From contig NZ_LT906479.1 in the NCBI RefSeq assembly GCF_900187015.1, positions 1,736,001-1,800,000 on the forward strand: a stretch of 64,000 bases of DNA, in the 5' to 3' direction. Source of the DNA: Serratia ficaria. Its GTDB lineage: Bacteria > Pseudomonadota > Gammaproteobacteria > Enterobacterales > Enterobacteriaceae. The translations under genes and the position numbers were made by a program. Under the pieces are notes generated by a model that worked only from the letters and a program-made list of their open reading frames with translations, did no database searches and was not told where the DNA came from. Positions 34,981 to 42,444 of the stretch are shown one piece after another. Each line of letters begins with the position of its first letter. Position 1 is the stretch's first letter.

Positions 34981-35373
34981 ATGGAACTGTTATTCACAAA
35001 AGCCTTTGTGGCGCTTGGCATCGTATTTATCCTGCTGTTTTTAGCCTGCATCATGATGTTTATTAAGCATGAAATTTGCTACCGGCAGATTGTCGAACGC
35101 TATCTTGACGCCGGGCTGTTTATGCCGGGCTACCTCCAATTTCTTACTCGCACCGGTTTTTTCGGCAGCTTTCCCGTGGTGTTCTTTTTTAGACAAATTA
35201 TGGCGGAGAAGAACGTTAAAACGGCGCCGGGTGAATATTTACCTGAGGCCTGCTATGCGTTCTTCCGCAGTCAACCTGCTGAAGCGTTAGGATGGATGAG
35301 GGTGTACAGCGCCGGATATGGGGGGTTGATCGCGGTATTTCTGGCGTTGGTCGGGATGTCTTTTGTGGCATAA
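34981..35373 (+). CDS. Small membrane protein of unknown function
   Basis: 130 residues with an N-terminal membrane helix (about residues 7-27), a central amphipathic part containing FFGSFPVVFFF, and a C-terminal helix (about 110-128). I do not recognise the family. It is the last gene before the prophage remnant, and I cannot tell whether it belongs to the chromosome or to the inserted DNA. Confidence 0.6.
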   Translation: MELLFTKAFVALGIVFILLFLACIMMFIKHEICYRQIVERYLDAGLFMPGYLQFLTRTGFFGSFPVVFFFRQIMAEKNVKTAPGEYLPEACYAFFRSQPAEALGWMRVYSAGYGGLIAVFLALVGMSFVA

Positions 35374-35726
35374 GGGGGGGCGTTGCGGGAACAGCTAATT
35401 ATCTATAGTTTTCAGTATGGTATAACGAGCTCGTGGCTGCGGATAACCGGCTTGCTTTAATGATTAGTCATTAATACTTTGTGTTGCTCTGTCCTCATGC
35501 ATTAGGTGCATGAATTTGCATGATGATCCGGTGCGAGTTTCACCCTTGCACGGATCGCGCCGGATCATGTACCTGCATGAAAAGCGACACATGAAGCGGG
35601 CAGGCGAGGCAGGGATAGCATTGCGCGCAAACTGGGTAGATCGATTGTTTTTGTTCGATTACTATGTATCTTTGACGATCACTCTTAAAAGTGGATCTTG
35701 AAATTCAGCCGTAGAGAGGTAGGTAA
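35374..35726. other. Intergenic region carrying the phage cos segment
   Basis: About 350 bases between the small membrane gene and the HEPN-like gene. It contains repeated TGCATG/TGCAT elements (35498-35580), imperfect inverted repeats built on GATCCGG, and the cos overhang sequence. The promoter of the downstream operon must lie in 35620-35720. The 63-codon open frame at 35510 runs through cos and is not accepted as a gene. Confidence 0.6.
35603..35621. other. P2-type cohesive end site (cos)
   Basis: GGCGAGGCAGGGATAGCAT, preceded by ACATGAAGCGGGCA and followed by TGCGCGC. It differs at three positions from the 19-base cohesive end I remember for phage P2 (GGCGAGGCGGGGAAAGCAC), and its last base agrees with phage 186. 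Phage terminase cuts here to package DNA. The neighbouring Q and ogr genes support the call. Confidence 0.8.
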
Positions 35727-36104
35727 ATGGAAGACTATGCCAGCGCTGCAATTAGGCATTATATAGATGCCGAAAAGTTAAAGGGTAGTGGCTCAATTGA
35801 TAATGCAGGGCACCTTGTCGGATTTGCTGCAGAATGCGCTTTAAAATATAAAATAAGCACTATCTCTCCAGATATGGATAGACCACGAGGACATTTTCCT
35901 GATTTTGTTAATATTGCGAAAAAAAGATTGAATTCTAGAGCACATATGTCTGTCTTTAAGCTTCTTTCCAATCCGATTTTAGCTGGGTGGGATGTTAATT
36001 ATAGATACTATGTTGATGGTACAGTTAACTCGGCTGTTCTAGATTCTTGGATTAGAGATACAGTTAGATTAATTTCTGCTGCGGGGTTAAAAGTAAGAAA
36101 ATGA
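35727..36104 (+). CDS. HEPN-like small protein, first gene of putative defence operon
   Basis: 125 residues, AT-rich unlike the flanking chromosome. The helix AGHLVGFAAECALK (27-40) followed by GHFPDF (55-60) resembles HEPN-domain proteins (AE-x-ALK then GH-x-L). The RNase motif R-x4-6-H of active HEPN toxins is not clearly present (the nearest are R10-H11 and R52-x3-H56), so it may be a non-catalytic partner. Its TGA overlaps the next ATG (ATGA), so the operon is translationally coupled. Function unknown; the domain call is tentative. Confidence 0.65.
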   Translation: MEDYASAAIRHYIDAEKLKGSGSIDNAGHLVGFAAECALKYKISTISPDMDRPRGHFPDFVNIAKKRLNSRAHMSVFKLLSNPILAGWDVNYRYYVDGTVNSAVLDSWIRDTVRLISAAGLKVRK

Positions 36105-37477
36105 ATAAGAAAATATATTTTGATGACTCGCTGCCTATTTTTGCAAAGTTTGTAAGTGAGGAGCTGGGCGTTGCAGCTCTCGAAAATAATTATTTTTTGC
36201 GTGATGCGGAAGGTCGACTCTCCGTAATTGTTTTAGATGATAAAATTGACAAGGAAAATAGAACGCGACTTGCAACTAAAGCTAAAGATTACTTGGGTGA
36301 TTATGTCGATGATAATGATTTTGTCTTCTCTACTCCTGATGAGCTCTTTGATGAGTCGTTAAAAGATATTGGCATTGCTTCTAAAATAACCTTGTCCTCT
36401 AGCTTTTATAGCGGGAATGTATTTTTATTTGAAAGGCGAATAATAGGTTCTGATTGGTTGAAAAAAACAAAACAAGAAACTAACAATCCAGTGAGAATTG
36501 TTTTTTCAAGTATTAAGGGGGGGGTGGGTCGTTCGACAGCCTTGTGTGTTGTTGCTAGTGCGTTAGCCCAAGAAGGAAAAAGAGTATTAGCAATAGACAT
36601 GGATTTAGAAGCTCCTGGGCTTGGCAACATGCTTTTAACTGAAAAAACTTTGCCAAAATATGGTCTTTTAGACTTTTTTGTTGAAAAAAATGTCAGTAAA
36701 GTTAATGGTTCTAGTTATATTGACATGGTCAGCTCTTCATGGATTTCATCAGGGAAGGGGCGTGTTGATGTAATTCCTGCTCTTGGTGAAAGTTCATTCA
36801 ATAATCCAGAAAATGTCTTAGGGAAGATTGCTCGATCTTATCTTTCTACAACTGATTGTGCTGGTAATAACTTCTCTTTCATTGATTATATGGATATCTT
36901 GGTAGATAAATTTTCTGATCCCACTAGATATGATGTTATTTTAATTGATGCTCGTTCCGGTTTGCATGAAACGACAGCGTCTGCAATGGTCGGCTTGGGG
37001 GCAAATATATTTTGTTTCGGTGTGGATCAGCCTCAAACTTTTGCTGGGTATGATCTGTTGTTTTCACATTTATCTATATTCAATAATATTGATCCTTCAT
37101 GGTTAAATAGATTTAATTTTGTTCAGGCTAAAGCTTCTGACGGACAAGATAAACGAGATCTTTTTGCCCAAAAAATGGAAGCTAAAATAGCTTCATATTT
37201 CTCAAAAAAAGAGGCTGATGATGATATTAATGTGGCATCCCTTAAGGACACATTTGAAGTAGAATGGGATGATACTGAATCAGTAGAGCTTATAACCGAA
37301 GAGATTGATGTTATTAATCCGATAATAAGTATTTTAGATGATAGCAGGTTCAGTGATTTTGATCCTATTTCGAATAGGGATATACTAACAAGTAATTTTT
37401 ATGATGTTACATTTAAACTTCTTTTGGAGAGGGTGAGATCAATCCTAGAGGAGTCTTTGGAGGGGGAGGAGATATGA
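36101..37477 (+). CDS. ParA/MinD-like ATPase with KGGVGRST loop, putative defence operon
   Basis: 458 residues. A unique ~125-residue N-terminal region precedes a SIMIBI-class NTPase: deviant Walker A KGGVGRST (139-146), where usual ParA/MinD has KGGxGKT/S, then DMDLEAPGLG (167-176) and YDVILIDARSGLHE (277-290, with an Asp at the Walker B/switch position). Replacement of the second lysine by arginine is unusual for ParA. An acidic segment (373-408) and a short C-terminal helix follow. It is not next to a ParB or plasmid partition site. It overlaps both neighbours by 4 nt. Confidence 0.75.
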   Translation: MNKKIYFDDSLPIFAKFVSEELGVAALENNYFLRDAEGRLSVIVLDDKIDKENRTRLATKAKDYLGDYVDDNDFVFSTPDELFDESLKDIGIASKITLSSSFYSGNVFLFERRIIGSDWLKKTKQETNNPVRIVFSSIKGGVGRSTALCVVASALAQEGKRVLAIDMDLEAPGLGNMLLTEKTLPKYGLLDFFVEKNVSKVNGSSYIDMVSSSWISSGKGRVDVIPALGESSFNNPENVLGKIARSYLSTTDCAGNNFSFIDYMDILVDKFSDPTRYDVILIDARSGLHETTASAMVGLGANIFCFGVDQPQTFAGYDLLFSHLSIFNNIDPSWLNRFNFVQAKASDGQDKRDLFAQKMEAKIASYFSKKEADDDINVASLKDTFEVEWDDTESVELITEEIDVINPIISILDDSRFSDFDPISNRDILTSNFYDVTFKLLLERVRSILEESLEGEEI

Positions 37478-38946
37478 ATACCATTAATTACTCCAAAATA
37501 TCAGAGGCCTTAGCTTCGTTGCCTTCTGATCATGATGCTAGTGGAGAGTATAAACCAACAGTAGATGAGATATTTGCGCCACAGCAACATGCTAATGCCT
37601 TAGATCCTTATACGACAATAGTTGTAGGTGCTAGAGGTACAGGGAAGAGCTTTTGGGCTGGTGTACTAGCGCAAAAGGATACTCGAGATGTTGCGGCTCA
37701 GTCGTATCCTAATTTAGGCCTTGAAAAGCTATTGGTTGCGGAAGGTTATAATGGTTTTCTATCGACAAGAATACTGCAGGAGTTAGTGCCTGAGGGACAG
37801 GAGAGTAAAAAATCTTACGAATTTTGGCAAGCGTCCATAATAATGGCTATCGATCGGATGATTGCTGAAGAAAGGGGCGTTAAATTTAAAGAAAAATTAT
37901 CTGACTATATAAAGAGATACTCAGATCCTGAAGATGCAGATCTATATCTTTCTGATCTTGATGATAAGCTTGAAGAGGATGAAACGACAGTTTTAATAAC
38001 ATTTGATGCCTTGGATAAGTTGTCTAAAGACTGGAGCCGTTCAAATTTATTACTGGATTCTTTGTTTGAAGTTGTATGGGACTTGAGAATCAGAAAGCGT
38101 ATTCGTGCAAAAATATTTATACGTCCTGAGCAATTCAATGATGATTCTTTAAAGTTTGTAGAAATACCAAAATTGAGAAGTTCTCGAGTTGAACTAGAGT
38201 GGACACAGATCGAGCTTTATGGGCTTTTGTTTTCTCGCTTAGGTTATGATCCGTCTAAAAATGCAGATGAATTTCTTAAAGTTGCAAAGTCGATAGGCGC
38301 TCCATTTAAGCCTTTACCTCATAAGCAAAGAAGAAATTGGAATCTTGTTAGTGATAAAAAAATTCAAAAAGACATGATGACTGCTCTTGCTGGCCCTTAT
38401 ATGGGGAAGAACTTTAAAAAAGGTGGAACATATGATTGGCCTTATAAACATTTGGCTGACGCTAATGGGGATGTTACACCTCGGAGCTTCTTGAAGCTAT
38501 TTTCAGAAGCTGGTAAGTTTGGATCCTTATTACAAGATAGGGCTATCTCCGCGGAAGGTATTCGACATGGTTTACGTGAGGCTTCAAAAGTAAGGGTTGA
38601 ACAGTTAGTTGTTGAATATCAATGGGTTAAGAGGGCTTTGGCACCTTTGGCTGGATTGCGTGTGCCATGTACGGAAGAGGATATACTTTCCCGTTGGGAA
38701 GATAGTAATACCATAGAAGTTATTATGAATGCTTCTCAGTCTGATAGTGGTGGTTTCTTGCCACCATACCCCTATCCCCTCTACAAGAAGTTGAAGGGTG
38801 AGGCAAAATTATCAGCATTAGCCGACTCAATGGCTAAGATTGGCTTGTTTGAAATTAGAGCTGATGGCCGCTTTGATATCCCTGATTTATTCAGGGTTGC
38901 AGCTAAGATGTTGAAAAAAGGCGGTATAACACCAACCGCAAAATAA
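37474..38946 (+). CDS. P-loop ATPase, STAND/AAA-like, third gene of putative defence operon
   Basis: 490 residues. Walker A is GARGTGKS (52-59), Walker B VLITFDALD (173-181), and IRPEQF (216-221) follows on the next strand as a sensor-like element. The FDALDKL arrangement resembles STAND or ORC-type ATPases. The C-terminal ~230 residues (from about 260) lack motifs I recognise and contain a probable winged-helix near the end (LADSMAKIGLFEIRADGRFDI, positions ~440-465). The family is unassigned. Starts by ATGA overlap and is followed by its own terminator. Confidence 0.75.
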   Translation: MNTINYSKISEALASLPSDHDASGEYKPTVDEIFAPQQHANALDPYTTIVVGARGTGKSFWAGVLAQKDTRDVAAQSYPNLGLEKLLVAEGYNGFLSTRILQELVPEGQESKKSYEFWQASIIMAIDRMIAEERGVKFKEKLSDYIKRYSDPEDADLYLSDLDDKLEEDETTVLITFDALDKLSKDWSRSNLLLDSLFEVVWDLRIRKRIRAKIFIRPEQFNDDSLKFVEIPKLRSSRVELEWTQIELYGLLFSRLGYDPSKNADEFLKVAKSIGAPFKPLPHKQRRNWNLVSDKKIQKDMMTALAGPYMGKNFKKGGTYDWPYKHLADANGDVTPRSFLKLFSEAGKFGSLLQDRAISAEGIRHGLREASKVRVEQLVVEYQWVKRALAPLAGLRVPCTEEDILSRWEDSNTIEVIMNASQSDSGGFLPPYPYPLYKKLKGEAKLSALADSMAKIGLFEIRADGRFDIPDLFRVAAKMLKKGGITPTAK

Positions 38947-38952
38947 TTTGGT

Positions 38953-38980
38953 AAGGCTGCTATTGTTGCAGCCTTAATTT
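38953..38980 (+). terminator. Terminator of the three-gene operon
   Basis: AAGGCTGC (38953-38960) pairs with GCAGCCTT (38968-38975), loop of 7, followed by AATTTT. It separates the operon from the convergent phage Q fragment. Confidence 0.8.
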
Positions 38981-38990
38981 TAAAATTATT

Positions 38991-39689
38991 TTATAGTGTA
39001 TATTTTTTAAAATTAATCACGTTGCAATTGAAATGCGAGTTTATTGCTTGCATTCTTTCTTGTAGTGGTATCAATTCATTCCTCACAAACACCTGACTAG
39101 CTTTCTCTACATCCCCAAACCCCCCAGTATTATTCGGAACGATCCCCATCATCTGAGGTGGCACGCGATGAGCACTCAACAAATCATCCCGGGTAGCATT
39201 CTTAATATTGAAGAAATCATCTTTGGTAGCGACTTCACTCAGAGGCAGTATTTTTATGCCGTCCGGGGCGTACATGAACAAATTGCGGAATTTCCCCAAG
39301 CCCTTGGTATCACACATGGCTTGACGCATTCTATCAACGTCACTGGTACTCTGTGCTGCGTCGGTCATATATAAGATGTAACCGGCGTGCGCCCCATTTT
39401 GATAATACTTCCGGCGGAACAAGGTCGCTGTCTCGTTCAGCCATGCTGAATTAAGCGCGCTCAGGTATTCCGGCAGCCCGTACAGCTCTTGGTTAATATC
39501 CGGCTCAATCAAATGAAACACGCTACCCGGAATGAACTGGTGCGGCACTTTCCAGTCCTGCACAAACCAATACGTATCAGGATCAACACCTCGGCGGGTG
39601 TATTTCGCCGGTGAACACTTTAGTCGTAACGGTTCTCCAAGTCGGTTTTTCCTGACCTCTAAAAAGGCGTTACCAAATACCAGATAATC
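38991..39689 (-). pseudogene. Phage P2 gpQ-like portal protein, C-terminal fragment
   Basis: About 232 codons remain of a ~344-residue portal protein. Stretches such as SVFHLIEPDINQELYGLPEY, FRRKYYQNGAHAGY, NLFMYAPDGIK and RVPPQMMGIVPNN are those of P2-family portal proteins. The phage reading frame ends exactly at the IS left end (39689/39690); the ATG at 39716 and the first nine codons lie inside the IS, so a fusion protein of 241 residues could be made but would not be functional as a portal. It points toward cos as in P2. Confidence 0.9.
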
Positions 39690-39768
39690 TGTAAGCATCC
39701 CGGTAAACCGGACCATTCACTTTCAGAGATCTTCCGGCATACTGACTATGTCCCCGGAGGAGATCGCC

Positions 39769-40035
39769 ATGCGCAAAGCACGATTCACCGAACACCAGAT
39801 CATCGCCGTTCTGAAGTCCGTCGAAGCCGGACGCACCGTTAAGGATGTCTGCCGCGAGGCCGGGATCTCTGAGGCCTCGTACTACAACTGGAAAGCGAAG
39901 TTCGGCGGCATGGAATCCTCTGATATCAAAAAGATGAAGGACCTTGAGGATGAAAACCGCCGGCTGAAACAGATGTTTGCGGACCTGAGTCTCGAGTGCC
40001 GCGCCCTGAAAGACGTTATTGAAAAAAAGCTTTAA
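39769..40035 (+). CDS. IS3-family OrfA (helix-turn-helix transposase subunit)
   Basis: 88 residues with an HTH_Tnp_1 domain (KARFTEHQIIAVLKSVEAG, then EAGISEASYYNWKAKFGGM) and a leucine-zipper-like C-terminus (DLEDENRRLKQMFADLSLE). The ATG at 39769 is preferred because GGAGGA sits before it; an earlier ATG at 39748 would include that site. The A-rich heptamer A AAA AAG at 40023-40029 is a standard slippery site for -1 frameshifting into orfB. Confidence 0.88.
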   Translation: MRKARFTEHQIIAVLKSVEAGRTVKDVCREAGISEASYYNWKAKFGGMESSDIKKMKDLEDENRRLKQMFADLSLECRALKDVIEKKL

Positions 40036-40085
40036 AACCAGCGATAAAGCGTGAGCTGGTCAGCTATCTGACCGCGCAGTTTGCC

Positions 40086-40880
40086 ATGAGCTTACATCAG
40101 GCATGCAGGGCATTGTCGCTGAGCAGGACGGTATTTCGTTATCAGCCGGATACGCGACGTGATGAGCCGGTGATTATGGCGCTGACCGTGGCGGCTGAAC
40201 GCTATTCGCGATACGGATTTAAAAAGCTTTTTCAGGTGCTGCGCAGGCAGGGCAATACCTGGAACCATAAAAGAGTTCACCGTATTTACTGCCTGCTGAA
40301 ACTGAATTTTCGCCGCAAGGGAAAACAGCGCCTGCCTGTGCGTTATCCGGCTCCGCTGGCGACGCCAGAGGTGATGAACCAGAGCTGGTCCATCGATTTT
40401 ATGCACTATGCGCTGGTGTGCGGCAGGCGCTTCCGGACCTTCAACGTGGTGGATGATTTTAACCGCGAAGCACTGGCGATCGAAATTGACCTGAATATCC
40501 CCGCGCAGCGGGTCGTGAGAGTGCTGGACAGGATCGTGGCAAACCGCGGATATCCGCTGAAAATGCGGATGGATAACGGTCCGGAGCTGATCTCGCTGAC
40601 GCTGGCACAATGGGCAGAAGAGCATGGTGTGATGCTGGAATTTATTAGGCCCGGCAAGCCCACGTAGAATGCCTTTATCGAACGGTTCAACCGGACGTAC
40701 AGGACAGAAATACTGGATTTTTATCTGTTCAGAACGCTGAATGAAGCACGGGAAATTACAAAGCGCTGGCTGGCAGAATATAACAGCGAGCGCCCTCATG
40801 AATCCCTGAATAACCTGACGCCGGAAGAATACCGGCTGATGGCTGAAACCCCGGAAATCTCAAAAAGTGCGTGGAACTAA
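40086..40880 (+). pseudogene. IS3-family OrfB transposase, interrupted by an amber codon
   Basis: DDE integrase-type transposase in the -1 frame relative to orfA. HTH_21 region near the start, then the first catalytic Asp in SWSIDFMHY and the second in RMDNGPEL. A TAG at 40665-40667 stops the frame where related elements have PGKPTQNAF; the frame then continues without further stops (FIERFNRTYR with the catalytic Glu) to TAA at 40878-40880. A single C-to-T change (CAG to TAG) explains it. The element should be unable to move by itself. Confidence 0.88.
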
Positions 40881-40896
40881 AACGGGTGTACTTACA

Positions 40897-41086
40897 GGAA
40901 AAGCTTCAGAGCGGTGTGGCTGAGTTCTCACTGTCGCTCGCGATGGGTCGGGCCAACATCATCCCGGAAACGCCGGTACGCGTCAGCGGGTTTAAAGCGG
41001 CGATCGATGCGCAAGACTGGATAGTGAGCAAAGTCACGCACAATTTGAGTAACGGAGGTTTTACGAAGGTGCTGGAGTTTGAAGTT
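40897..41086 (+). pseudogene. Phage P2 gpD-like late control/tail protein, 3' fragment
   Basis: About 62 codons (EKLQSGVAEFSLSLAMGRAN, PETPVRVSGFK, IDAQDWIVSKVTH, FTKVLEFEV) match the C-terminal part of the ~387-residue gpD tail protein of P2. The 5' part has been removed with the neighbouring DNA by the IS event. The last ~10 residues of gpD are also missing: after LEFEV the frame runs into unrelated sequence. Confidence 0.85.
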
Positions 41087-41116
41087 TTTTTTCCAATCGG
41101 AATTATGATTTATCTT

Positions 41117-41154
41117 TCATGTAGAAAATCTGCAAATGCAGATTTTCTACATGA
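41117..41154. repeat. Perfect 18-bp inverted repeat
   Basis: TCATGTAGAAAATCTGCA and its exact reverse complement separated by two bases (AA). It sits at the point where D homology has ended and before the 3' end of the orphan gene. It may end transcription of that gene on the minus strand, though no U run follows. Other possibilities are a recombination or protein-binding site. Confidence 0.8.
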
Positions 41155-41167
41155 GACAGACTAACGC

Positions 41168-41890
41168 TTACTTAGGGAATGAGAATGGTAATACTTCGTA
41201 TCCATGTACATGGGTTGATGCTTGCTCAGTGTGTTCGAATAAACTAAGGAAAGCTTCTGCTTCGATAGAATCTTCAAGGGGAGATACATGCGAATTGATA
41301 TACGGGAAAAGAGTAATCGCAGCATTCATAGATAGGGGTATATAGTTTATAAATATATCTGCTTTGGTAAATCCGCGGCTAACAGCTTCAGCCTCAAATT
41401 TATCTGCATTTAAATAATCCCTAACACGATTTCTAGCTTCGGGTTTCAACCTTGATTCTTGCCTTGGTAAAGAAAGCATTAAATCAAGATCGCTCCATGA
41501 AATAGGAACGTTGAAAAAGCCGTGCCCTTCGCTCTCCGAAAAACTAGGGAATTTTACGTAGAAATAATTTTTAGAATGTGTAGGGTTAGCTATTAGTTGT
41601 CTGTGGCAGTTATAAAGCGTCCTGATTCTATTGGCTTTATTGTGGTGTCTTGCATTCCTAATTATTAATATCGTTAGTAGTTGAGGAATAAGATACCAAT
41701 CAGGGGGTATCTGATTGTGAGACATGTTGTCATATAGATTGTGGAATGCGTTAAGTTGTGTATTTAAACCCGATTCTAAATTGCCAATAGCCTCAGCACG
41801 GTCAATATTCAATAATCTACGAAAAGACCATTCCGATTCCATGAGTACTCGAAATGCTTGAGCTAGGTCCTCGAAAGAGTGTGAAAGCAT
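41168..41890 (-). CDS. Orphan protein in the D-ogr accessory site, possible HEPN-type
   Basis: 240 residues, AT-rich, on the strand opposite to D and ogr. I do not recognise the family. The segment LTILIIRNARHHNKAN (72-87) has the RN-x3-H pattern (R78, N79, H83) seen in catalytic HEPN ribonucleases, in a largely helical protein. The neighbourhood, a non-phage gene inserted between D and ogr in a P2-like genome, is typical of lysogenic-conversion or anti-phage cargo. Function is not established. Confidence 0.6.
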   Translation of the reverse strand: MLSHSFEDLAQAFRVLMESEWSFRRLLNIDRAEAIGNLESGLNTQLNAFHNLYDNMSHNQIPPDWYLIPQLLTILIIRNARHHNKANRIRTLYNCHRQLIANPTHSKNYFYVKFPSFSESEGHGFFNVPISWSDLDLMLSLPRQESRLKPEARNRVRDYLNADKFEAEAVSRGFTKADIFINYIPLSMNAAITLFPYINSHVSPLEDSIEAEAFLSLFEHTEQASTHVHGYEVLPFSFPK

Positions 41891-42104
41891 CTAAGTTTCC
41901 TTGTTAATGAGTAAAACTCCCCCAATTTTACTCTAAAATAATAGGATCTCTATTGTTCTTTTACTTATGTATGAATATCCACTGCGTAGTGTTATTCTTG
42001 ATTATCGTAATGTGAATTTTTTGTAAACTCACTTAAAGGTGGTTTTGTTCTCGATCGGGCAGAGTATTATCGCGACAATGAGAGATTGAGAAGGGAATAT
42101 CAAC

Positions 42105-42323
42105 ATGATGCATTGCCCGCTTTGCCGAACTGCCGCCCATGCCCGCACAAGCCGCTATCTTAGTGAGAACACTAAGGAGCGTTATCATCAATGTCAAAAC
42201 ATAAACTGCAGTTGTACTTTTGTGACGCTGGAATCTATTCAGCGGCAGATCGTATCACCGGGCAAAGTTGATATCGCTCCGCCACACCCAACGCGAAGCA
42301 ATCAGGGAACACTTTGGATTTAA
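42105..42323 (+). CDS. ogr: Ogr/Delta-family late transcription activator
   Basis: 72 residues. Zinc-finger cysteines C4, C7, C30 and C35 (CPLC...CQNINC) and the block ARTSRYLSENTKERYHQCQN match P2 Ogr. In P2, Ogr activates the late promoters together with host RNA polymerase alpha subunit. The ATG at 42105 matches the P2 start; AGAAGGGA lies upstream. It appears intact although its late genes are gone. It is next to the right end of the prophage, as expected. Confidence 0.93.
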   Translation: MMHCPLCRTAAHARTSRYLSENTKERYHQCQNINCSCTFVTLESIQRQIVSPGKVDIAPPHPTRSNQGTLWI

Positions 42324-42328
42324 CAAGA

Positions 42329-42351
42329 AGCCTGCGAAAGCAGGTTTTTTT
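42329..42351 (+). terminator. Terminator of ogr
   Basis: AGCCTGC-GAAA-GCAGG hairpin followed by seven T, 5 nt after the ogr stop. Confidence 0.85.
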
Positions 42352-42444
42352 ATGCCTGTAAAATGGCTGTCGCCACTTTGTCGCCATAGAGTGATTTTAC
42401 TGTTTTTAATTCATTGTTTCATAATGATATTTTTTCATGGCAAC

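Larger units (their letters stand above)
39690..40896. mobile_element. IS3-family insertion sequence, defective
   Basis: About 1207 bp. The left terminal repeat TGTAAGCATCCCG (from 39690) matches the right end, whose reverse complement is TGTAAGTACACCC (ending 40896). It encodes orfA and a -1 frameshifted orfB. Flanking bases are ATC on the left and GGA on the right, so there is no target duplication. One flank is gene Q and the other gene D, which in an intact P2 are separated by most of the late genes. The subgroup looks like IS407 from the orfA sequence, but I cannot name the IS. Confidence 0.88.
35450..42440. mobile_element. P2-like prophage remnant with accessory cassettes
   Basis: From left to right: a P2-type cos sequence (35603-35621), a three-gene AT-rich operon (35727-38946), a truncated portal gene Q on the minus strand, an IS3-family element, the 3' fragment of tail gene D, an orphan gene, and intact ogr. 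In a P2 prophage the order is int...old/tin-cos-Q(leftward)...D-ogr-att, so what remains is the cos-to-ogr half with its interior deleted. No integrase, replication, capsid or lysis gene remains. Outer limits are approximate; no att repeat was identified. Confidence 0.82.

Noticed and set aside
35510..35701. 63-codon open frame on the plus strand
   Set aside because: It runs through the cos sequence, has no recognisable family and no convincing ribosome binding site; better explained as non-coding phage cos DNA.
36101..37477. Plasmid partition (ParA) interpretation of the KGGVGRST ATPase
   Set aside because: No parB, no parS-like repeats and no replication gene nearby; fused in an operon with two non-partition proteins, and the Walker A lysine is replaced by arginine.
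41117..41154. Integron attC or XerCD dif interpretation of the palindrome
   Set aside because: No integrase, no R-box GTTRRRY-type ends and no 11-6-11 dif layout; a perfect symmetric palindrome does not fit either.
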